In this document: positions 1 through 5,639 of the stretch, piece after piece | Layout: each line of letters starts with the position of its first letter | How positions within the stretch are numbered: the first letter of the stretch is position 1 | Source of the DNA: Porphyromonadaceae bacterium UBA7048 | GTDB lineage: Bacteria > Bacteroidota > Bacteroidia > Bacteroidales > Muribaculaceae | Assembly (NCBI GenBank): GCA_002493945.1 | Contig: DLAL01000025.1 | Coordinates: 1-9,929 of the forward strand | Reading direction: 5' to 3' | DNA: 9,929 nucleotides | Program-made: the position numbers and the translations under genes | The notes under the pieces: model-generated | Told to the model about the DNA's origin: nothing | The model's input: only the letters and a program-made list of their open reading frames with translations | The model's database searches: none

Positions 1-28
1 TAAAGTAATGGTTGGTCTATACAGCTGA

Positions 29-65
29 GTAGCGCCGATAAAGTGCATGACTCTATCGGCGCTAC
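29..65. repeat. Perfect 12-bp inverted repeat (hairpin or operator)
   Basis: The arm GTAGCGCCGATA at 29-40 is exactly complementary to TATCGGCGCTAC at 54-65, with a 13-base spacer. After one mismatch, three more pairs (42-44 with 50-52) can form, leaving a 5-base loop. It lies 79 bases beyond the stop of the leftward PCMD gene, so it could be that gene's terminator, but no T-run follows on either strand. On the minus strand its right arm begins at the last base of a promoter -7 box (65-72), so it would sit over the start site and the first bases of the transcript. It could therefore be a repressor operator or a 5'-end stem-loop. The repeat is directly visible; its role is inference. Confidence 0.75.
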
Positions 66-95
66 AAAGGTACAAATAATATTGTGAGATATAAA
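65..95 (-). promoter_or_regulatory. Leftward Bacteroidetes-type promoter, gene off window
   Basis: Read on the minus strand, TACCTTTG (65-72) matches the Bacteroidetes -7 consensus TAnnTTTG exactly. TTTA at 92-95, 19 bases upstream, is one base off the -33 consensus TTTG. The surrounding 73-125 stretch is very AT-rich, as is usual upstream of such promoters. Transcription would start near 57-62, inside the inverted repeat, and read leftward out of the window. The target gene cannot be seen. The motif match is direct; activity is inferred. Confidence 0.6.
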
Positions 96-143
96 TAATA
101 AATAAGTTAAATTTTTGTATAACAGTTGTAAATAGCAGACGGC

Positions 144-1097
144 TCAGTACACCAGGGCGGCGTTGTCAACCATGAAGTTCATTCCGGGGGTCCCTACATA
201 GGGTTCGCCGCTGCCGGAGGAGAACATCACCAGCATATGTGTCGGGGTGGCGTCTGCACTGTCCCAGCCTATCTCGTGTACGGGCACCATCTTGCCGCGG
301 GAGTTGCGTGCATAGTATGCGTTGTCGCCGTCGAGGAGTCCCATGCGGTCGGTGTAGTAGCTTTCGCCGGTGATGTCGCCGTAGTGTACGGGGAGGGTAT
401 GTCCCTTGATCCATCCTGCGCTGGACTTGCTGATGAGTTCGCGTCCTGTGCCGACGCGCTTGGCGTAGATGTTGCCGTCGGCGTCCTCCCAGCGGCGCTG
501 GAGATAGATGAAGGCTTCGGCAGCGTCGCGCCCTTTCACTGTACGTTTCTTGCCGAATCCGCTTGAATAGATGCGGTTGCCTGGCGGAATGGTCAGACAG
601 TAGTCATACTGCAGCGCCACGGGCCGGCGGCCGAAGGGTATGCCCATGTCCATCTTGGCGTAGGGATTGGAGGTGGACTTCACAGGTTCGAGCAGTTCGC
701 CCAGGAAGATGCTGCCCGATACGAGCACGTCGATGCGGATGATGCCGGCGGCGCGGCATCGCTCGAGTTTGGTGTACATGCGCGCGCACTTCCCGGAGCC
801 GTGCGTGGCCGGTTCGACCGAAGTGCTGACTTTGGTGATGCCCATCACTTTGGCCATGACGTTTGACGAGGCCCAGGGCGATGTGCCGCGGTTGGAGTAG
901 GGTTCGTCGCCGTCTACGGTTTTCTCGGGGCCTATGGCGTAGCACTGCCTGACATCGCCGCCTAATATTCTGGATTCTTTGATATTGCGCGTCACCCAGC
1001 TGTCGAAGTTCCCGTAGGGGAGCGGTTCGACAGTGCGGGCTTCTATGATGACGGAGAAAAGCAGCGTTGTGATTGCATACAGGACTATGCGTTTCAT
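144..1097 (-). CDS. Exported PCMD-domain protein (putative glycan-binding)
   Basis: A 317-aa protein with a Sec signal peptide: MKR, a hydrophobic stretch at residues 4-18, and a likely cut near A20. There is no lipobox cysteine, so it is probably periplasmic or surface rather than a lipoprotein. The rest resembles the PCMD family (putative carbohydrate metabolism domain, common in Bacteroidetes). Supporting features are an early W-A-S-S-N segment (75-79), a long beta-rich middle, and a C-terminus PTHMLVMFSSGSGEPYVGTP (285-304) then an F-M-V-D-N-A-A-L-V-Y ending, which is how these domains close. PCMD domains form a jelly-roll-like fold thought to bind glycans; no enzyme activity is established. 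The start at 1097 is chosen because it gives the signal peptide. The gene stands alone, divergent from nadA, with no SusC/D or glycoside hydrolase visible nearby, so the ligand cannot be guessed. Family assignment is by recognition of sequence style, without a domain search. Confidence 0.8.
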   Translation of the reverse strand: MKRIVLYAITTLLFSVIIEARTVEPLPYGNFDSWVTRNIKESRILGGDVRQCYAIGPEKTVDGDEPYSNRGTSPWASSNVMAKVMGITKVSTSVEPATHGSGKCARMYTKLERCRAAGIIRIDVLVSGSIFLGELLEPVKSTSNPYAKMDMGIPFGRRPVALQYDYCLTIPPGNRIYSSGFGKKRTVKGRDAAEAFIYLQRRWEDADGNIYAKRVGTGRELISKSSAGWIKGHTLPVHYGDITGESYYTDRMGLLDGDNAYYARNSRGKMVPVHEIGWDSADATPTHMLVMFSSGSGEPYVGTPGMNFMVDNAALVY

Positions 1098-1158
1098 AAC
1101 AGATGAATTTTTTCAAATTATTTCTGATAAAACACTGTGGCGGCACCGGTGGTTCAAT

Positions 1159-1189
1159 TTTGCGAGTTTCTTAATTTTTAGTAACTTTG
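1159..1189 (+). promoter_or_regulatory. Promoter of nadA (TTTG-N19-TAACTTTG)
   Basis: TTTG at 1159-1162, a 19-base spacer and TAACTTTG at 1182-1189 match both elements and the spacing of the Bacteroidetes primary-sigma promoter (-33 TTTG, -7 TAnnTTTG). Initiation would fall near 1194-1197, giving a leader of about 15-18 bases before the nadA ATG at 1212. That leader (ACATATAAGAAAAT) is A-rich and has no Shine-Dalgarno sequence, normal for this phylum. No riboswitch or operator fits in so short a leader. This is the only strong promoter seen at the head of the rightward cluster. Confidence 0.8.
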
Positions 1190-1211
1190 CAGTCCGAACA
1201 TATAAGAAAAT

Positions 1212-2180
1212 ATGGATTGCAAGAATACCCGCCACTGCGATGCCGCCGGCGAACAGCTCAAGGCCGACATCCTGCGGCTCAAGAAAGAAAAGAATGCCGT
1301 AGTGCTGGCGCACTACTACGTGCACGGCGACGTACAGGATATCGCCGACTACGTGGGCGACTCGCTGGCTCTGGCACAGAAAGCCGCCGAGGCATGCGCC
1401 GACGCCCGTATCGTGGTGATGTGCGGAGTGAACTTCATGGGCGAGACCGTCAAGGTGCTCTGCCCCGACAAGAAAGTCCTCGTCCCCGACGACACCGCCG
1501 GATGCTCGCTCGCCGACAGCTGTCCGGCCGACGGCTTCGCCGATTTCATCGCTGCCCATCCCGGCTATACGGTGCTCTCATACGTCAATACCTCCGTCGA
1601 GGTCAAGGCCCTCACCGATGTGCTGGTCACATCCGGCAACGCGCGCAAGGTGGTGGAGTCCTTCCCCAAGGACGCCAAACTGATATTCGGCCCTGACCGC
1701 AATCTGGGCTCGTACATCAACGCCGTCACCGGCCGCGACATGGTGCTGTGGGACGGCGCATGCCACGTGCACGAGCGCTTCTCCGCCGAGGGCATCGCCA
1801 GGCTCAAGGCCGAGCATCCCGACGCTCCCGTGCTGGTGCACCCCGAGTGTCCGCGTCCCGTCGTGCTGATGGCCGACGAGGTAGGCTCCACGGCCGTGCT
1901 CCTGAAGTATGCCCTGCAGAGCGACGCGCGCGAGTTCATCGTGGCCACCGAGCCGGGCATACTCCATCAGATGCGCAAGGGCGCTCCTGACAAGACTTTC
2001 ATCCCGGCGCCCGGCACCGACAGCTCCTGCGGCTGCAACGACTGCGCGTACATGAAGCTCAACACTCTTGCCAAGCTCCGCGACTGCCTGGTGAACGAGG
2101 CCCCGGAGGTACACGTCGACCCCGCGCTCGCAGCCAAAGCTATCCGTCCTATCAACCGCATGCTCGAACTCTCAAAGTAA
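1212..2180 (+). CDS. nadA: Quinolinate synthase NadA
   Basis: Condenses iminoaspartate with dihydroxyacetone phosphate to quinolinate, the second step of de novo NAD synthesis from aspartate; cytosolic, with an oxygen-sensitive [4Fe-4S] cluster. The 322-aa length is normal. Family motifs are complete: AHYYVHGDVQDIADYVGDS (33-51), CGVNFMGETVK (71-81), P-D-D-T-A-G-C-S-L-A-D-S (92-103), the W-D-G-A-C-H-V-H segment (180-187), HPECPRPVVLMADEVGST (210-227) and CGCNDCAYMKLNTL (273-286). By alignment from memory to the E. coli and Thermotoga enzymes, the three cluster ligands are C98, C184 and C278; C275 and C278 form the extra CxxC also found in E. coli. The start at 1212 sits just behind a good promoter. 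The partner genes nadB and nadC are not in the window. The gene ends 15 bases before leuS and is probably co-transcribed with it. Confidence 0.97.
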   Translation: MDCKNTRHCDAAGEQLKADILRLKKEKNAVVLAHYYVHGDVQDIADYVGDSLALAQKAAEACADARIVVMCGVNFMGETVKVLCPDKKVLVPDDTAGCSLADSCPADGFADFIAAHPGYTVLSYVNTSVEVKALTDVLVTSGNARKVVESFPKDAKLIFGPDRNLGSYINAVTGRDMVLWDGACHVHERFSAEGIARLKAEHPDAPVLVHPECPRPVVLMADEVGSTAVLLKYALQSDAREFIVATEPGILHQMRKGAPDKTFIPAPGTDSSCGCNDCAYMKLNTLAKLRDCLVNEAPEVHVDPALAAKAIRPINRMLELSK

Positions 2181-2195
2181 ATACAATCATCCGCA

Positions 2196-4964
2196 ATGGA
2201 ATATAACTATAAAGAAATAGAAAGCCGTATCCGGCAGTACTGGAAAGACAAGGACATCTACCGCGTCGACATCGACACGGAGCGTCCCAAGTACTATGTG
2301 CTCGACATGTTCCCTTATCCTTCGGGAGCCGGGCTTCACGTAGGACACCCCTTAGGCTACATAGCCAGCGACATCTTCTCGCGCTACAAGCGCCTGCAGG
2401 GCTTCAACGTCCTTCACCCTATGGGCTTCGACGCCTACGGACTCCCGGCCGAGCAGTATGCCATCCAGACCGGACAGCATCCCGAGATAACCACTCGCGA
2501 GAACATCGCACGCTATATCAGCCAGCTCGAGAACATCGGCTTCTGCTATGACTGGAGCCGCTCCATCCGCACGTGCGACCCCGGATTCTACAAGTGGACG
2601 CAGTGGGCCTTCCTGAAGATGTTCGGCTCGTACTACGACCGCAAGGCTGACCGCGCCATGCCCGTGGAGAAGCTCACGGAGCACTTCGCCGCTCACGGCA
2701 CCGAGGGTGTCGACGCAGCGTGCACCAAGGAGCTGTCGTTCACCGCTGCCGAATGGAGCGCCATGACGCCCAAGGAGCAGAGCGACGTGCTGATGAACTA
2801 CCGCATAGCCTATCTGGGCAACTCGATGGTGAACTGGTGTCCCAAGCTGGGCACCGTCCTGGCCAACGACGAGGTGAGCGAAGGTCTCTCCGTGCGCGGC
2901 GGCTACCCCGTGGAGCAGAAGGAGATGTGGCAGTGGTGCCTCCGCGTGTCGGCATATGCCGAGCGCCTTCTGCAGGGCCTCGACCGCATAGACTGGTCGG
3001 ACTCCATCAAGGAGACGCAGCGCAACTGGATAGGCCGCTCCGAAGGCGCCGAGATGCGCTTCGCCATCGACGGCCGCGACGACCTCGCCCTGGAGATATT
3101 CACCACACGCGCCGACACGGTCTTCGGCGTCACCTTCATGGTGCTCGCTCCCGAGAGCAAGTACGTCGACGAAGTCACCACTCCGGAGCAGCGCGCCGCA
3201 GTTGACGCCTACCTCGACTCCATCAAGCACCGCACCGAGCGCGAGCGCATGATTGACCGCCGCGTCACGGGCGTCTTCTCGGGCTCGTACGCCATCAATC
3301 CCCTCTCGGGCAAGAAAGTGCCCGTGTGGATCAGCGACTACGTTCTGGCCGGCTACGGCACGGGCGCCATCATGGCCGTGCCCGCGCACGACAGCCGCGA
3401 CTATGCTTTCGCAAGGCATTTCGACCTGCCCATTATCCCCCTTATCGAGGGTGCCGACGTCTCCGAGCAGTCGATGGATGCCAAGGAAGGCATCATGATA
3501 AACTCCGAAGGCCCGTCGCTCAATCTCAACGGCCTCACCGTCAAGGAAGCCATCGCCGCCGCCAAGAAGCACATCGAGGAGGCCGGCATCGGCCGCGTGA
3601 AGGTGAACTACCGCCTCCGCGACGCCATCTTCAGCCGCCAGCGCTACTGGGGCGAACCCATCCCCGTATGCTATGTCGACGGCATCCCCACGGCCTGTGA
3701 GAACCTGCCTCTGGAGCTGCCCGAAATCGACAAGTACCTCCCCACCGAGACTGGCGAGCCGCCCCTGGGCCGCGCCAAGAACTGGTGCACGCCCGAAGGC
3801 TGGCCTCTCGAACTCAACACCATGCCCGGCTTCGCCGGTTCGTCGGCCTACTATCTCCGCTACATGGATCCGCACAACGCCGACGCCCTGGTATCGAAGG
3901 AAGCCAACGGCTACTGGCGTTCGGTCGACCTCTACGTGGGCGGATCCGAGCATGCCACGGGACACCTTATATACAGCCGCTTCTGGAACAAGTTCCTCTA
4001 CGACTACGGCGAAGTGGTCGAGGACGAGCCCTTCCGCAAGCTCATCAACCAGGGCATGATACAGGGCCGGAGCAACTTCGTATACCGCATCAAGGACACC
4101 AACACCTACGTCAGCGCCGGTCTGAAAGACCAGTATGACACCACGCCGATACATGTGGACATCAACATCGTGCGCGACGACGTGCTCGACACTGACGCCT
4201 TCCGCGCATGGCGCCCCGAGTTCGCCGACGCCGAGTTCATCCTCGAGGACGGCAAGTACGTCTGCGGCACAGCCGTGGAGAAGATGTCCAAGTCGATGTT
4301 CAACGTGGTCAATCCCGACGACATGATTGACCGCTACGGCGCCGACACGCTCCGTCTCTACGAGATGTTCCTCGGTCCCATCGAGCAGAGCAAGCCCTGG
4401 GACACCCACGGCATCGACGGCGTATTCCGCTTCGTCAAGAAACTGTGGTCGCTCTACTGGAAGGGCGATACGCTCCTTGTCACCGACACCGAGCCCACGC
4501 GCGACAATCTCAAGAGCCTCCACAAGCTCATCAAGAAAGTGACGGCCGACATCGAGGCGTTCTCGTTCAACACCTCCATCGCAGCCTTCATGATATGCGT
4601 CAACGAGCTCGCCCAGCAGAAGTGCACCTCGCGCGCCGTCCTCGAGCCGCTGCTGGTGGTGCTCGCCCCCTTCGCCCCGCACGTGGCCGAAGAACTCTGG
4701 CACACGCTCGGCAACGATGGCTCCGTCTGCGACGCCCGCTGGCCCGAGGCCAATGACGACTACCTCAAGGAAGACTCCGTGACGATGGCCGTGTCGTTCA
4801 ACGGCAAGGCTCGCTTCAACATCACCCTCGCCGCCGATGCCGACGCCGCCACGGCCGAGGCCACAGCGCTGGCCGACCCCGCCGCCGCCAGGTGGCTCGA
4901 AGGCAAGACCGTCCGCAAGGTCATCGTCGTGCCCGGCCGCATCGTCAACATCGTCGTGGGATAA
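2196..4964 (+). CDS. leuS: Leucyl-tRNA synthetase (leucine-tRNA ligase)
   Basis: Class I synthetase that charges tRNA-Leu with leucine in the cytosol and edits mischarged products. At 922 aa it is longer than the E. coli enzyme (860). Visible in order: MFPYPSGAGLHVGHPLGY (38-55) with the HIGH-type HVGH at 48-51; a ~55-residue insertion at about 151-204; NWCPKLGTVLANDEV (213-227); the CP1 editing domain with threonine-rich TTRADTVFG (303-311) and GYGTGAIMAVPAHDSRD (386-402), where D399 corresponds to the conserved editing aspartate; KMSKS at 696-700; the tRNA-binding helical domain; and a C-terminal domain ending K-V-I-V-V-P-G-R-I-V-N-I-V-V-G. The second zinc Cys pair found in E. coli (C-W-R-C after the W-C-P segment) is absent here, replaced by S-V-R-G-G-Y. 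To my knowledge this and the insertion are usual in Bacteroidetes. The start at 2196 follows nadA by 15 bases, suggesting one transcript. Confidence 0.97.
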   Translation: MEYNYKEIESRIRQYWKDKDIYRVDIDTERPKYYVLDMFPYPSGAGLHVGHPLGYIASDIFSRYKRLQGFNVLHPMGFDAYGLPAEQYAIQTGQHPEITTRENIARYISQLENIGFCYDWSRSIRTCDPGFYKWTQWAFLKMFGSYYDRKADRAMPVEKLTEHFAAHGTEGVDAACTKELSFTAAEWSAMTPKEQSDVLMNYRIAYLGNSMVNWCPKLGTVLANDEVSEGLSVRGGYPVEQKEMWQWCLRVSAYAERLLQGLDRIDWSDSIKETQRNWIGRSEGAEMRFAIDGRDDLALEIFTTRADTVFGVTFMVLAPESKYVDEVTTPEQRAAVDAYLDSIKHRTERERMIDRRVTGVFSGSYAINPLSGKKVPVWISDYVLAGYGTGAIMAVPAHDSRDYAFARHFDLPIIPLIEGADVSEQSMDAKEGIMINSEGPSLNLNGLTVKEAIAAAKKHIEEAGIGRVKVNYRLRDAIFSRQRYWGEPIPVCYVDGIPTACENLPLELPEIDKYLPTETGEPPLGRAKNWCTPEGWPLELNTMPGFAGSSAYYLRYMDPHNADALVSKEANGYWRSVDLYVGGSEHATGHLIYSRFWNKFLYDYGEVVEDEPFRKLINQGMIQGRSNFVYRIKDTNTYVSAGLKDQYDTTPIHVDINIVRDDVLDTDAFRAWRPEFADAEFILEDGKYVCGTAVEKMSKSMFNVVNPDDMIDRYGADTLRLYEMFLGPIEQSKPWDTHGIDGVFRFVKKLWSLYWKGDTLLVTDTEPTRDNLKSLHKLIKKVTADIEAFSFNTSIAAFMICVNELAQQKCTSRAVLEPLLVVLAPFAPHVAEELWHTLGNDGSVCDARWPEANDDYLKEDSVTMAVSFNGKARFNITLAADADAATAEATALADPAAARWLEGKTVRKVIVVPGRIVNIVVG

Positions 4965-4983
4965 TATACCTCCGCTGACCGTC

Positions 4984-5020
4984 TGTCCGGCCGTCAATGC
5001 AATATTTGTACGGCCGGATA
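4984..5020 (+). terminator. Hairpin in the leuS-rdgB gap (possible attenuator)
   Basis: TCCGGCCGT (4986-4994) pairs perfectly with ACGGCCGGA (5010-5018), extended by a G-U and a U-A pair to 4984/5020, around a 15-base AT-rich loop. It occupies most of the 69-base gap between leuS and rdgB. What follows is CGTTAATTATAAG, which is AT-rich but not a T-run, so it is at best a weak terminator; an RNA-processing or stability hairpin is equally possible. No promoter with a TAnnTTTG box is seen between the hairpin and rdgB, so rdgB probably depends on read-through. Confidence 0.5.
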
Positions 5021-5033
5021 CGTTAATTATAAG

Positions 5034-5621
5034 ATGGAAAAGATAGTATTCGCTACAAATAACGCACACAAGCTCGAAGAAGTGCGCCGCATGCTCGGCG
5101 GCCGCTTCGAGCTGCTCTCCCTTTCTGACATAGGATGCCATGACGACATCCCCGAGAACGGCGACACATTCGAAGACAACGCCCTCGCCAAAGCCCGGTG
5201 GGTCAAGGACCGATACGGCTATGACTGCTTCGCCGACGACTCGGGCATCGAGGCCGACGGACTCGGCGGCGCTCCCGGCGTGCACAGCGCGCGATATGCC
5301 GGCGCCCACGGCGACGACGAGGCCAACAACCGCAAGCTCCTGGCCGAGCTCGAAGGTGTGGCCAACCGCCACGGTCGCTTCCGCTGCTCGATAGTACTCC
5401 TGATGGGCGACGACGAGCCGCGCGTGTTCAACGGTGCTGTCGAGGGCGAGATCATGCACGCCCCGTCGGGGTCGGGCGGTTTCGGTTACGACCCCCTCTT
5501 CCGTCCCGACGGATGGGACTGCTCCTTCGCCGAAGTAGCTCCCGACCGCAAGCATGCCATCAGTCACCGCGGCCGTGCCGTCGCCGCTCTTGTCGAATAT
5601 CTTGCAGCCAAAGGGTGCTGA
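5034..5621 (+). CDS. rdgB: Non-canonical purine NTP pyrophosphatase (RdgB/HAM1)
   Basis: Hydrolyses dITP, ITP and XTP to the monophosphate plus pyrophosphate, keeping deaminated purines out of DNA and RNA; a soluble homodimer using Mg2+. The 195-aa length is standard. Motifs: ATNNAHKLEEV (7-17, the T-x-N-x-x-K-x-x-E nucleotide-binding start), ENGDTFEDNALAKA (41-54), FADDSGIEADGLGGAPGVHS (66-85) with the catalytic aspartate at D69, GSGGFGYDPLF (146-156) and SHRGRA (177-182). Nothing is missing. The ATG at 5034 gives exactly the family's N-terminus. The gap of only 18 bases to the PorZ-like gene points to a shared message. Its sense codons lie in the same register as leuS, which explains a very long but meaningless open frame on the opposite strand. 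Confidence 0.96.
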   Translation: MEKIVFATNNAHKLEEVRRMLGGRFELLSLSDIGCHDDIPENGDTFEDNALAKARWVKDRYGYDCFADDSGIEADGLGGAPGVHSARYAGAHGDDEANNRKLLAELEGVANRHGRFRCSIVLLMGDDEPRVFNGAVEGEIMHAPSGSGGFGYDPLFRPDGWDCSFAEVAPDRKHAISHRGRAVAALVEYLAAKGC

Positions 5622-5639
5622 CATGACCCTACAACAACA

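Noticed and set aside
1114..1121. Possible -7 box (ATAATTTG, minus) for the PCMD gene
   Set aside because: It fits TAnnTTTG only at the TTTG end, and no TTTG-like -33 element lies 19-21 bases upstream. The PCMD promoter remains unidentified.
604..1146. A 180-codon minus-strand frame overlapping the PCMD gene
   Set aside because: It is a shifted frame of the PCMD gene, rich in Arg and His from GC-rich codons, without a signal peptide or recognisable domain. The 144-1097 frame has both.
1187..1696. A 169-codon plus-strand frame overlapping nadA
   Set aside because: It is the out-of-frame shadow of nadA with an Arg-rich composition; nadA itself carries complete family motifs.
2352..5624. A 1090-codon open frame on the minus strand across leuS and rdgB
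   Set aside because: It lies exactly codon-on-codon opposite leuS and rdgB, which share a register. It stays open only because the sense genes avoid TTA, CTA and TCA codons; it ends at the TTA of leuS L53. Its translation is a monotonous V/G/A/D/H mix with no family motif.
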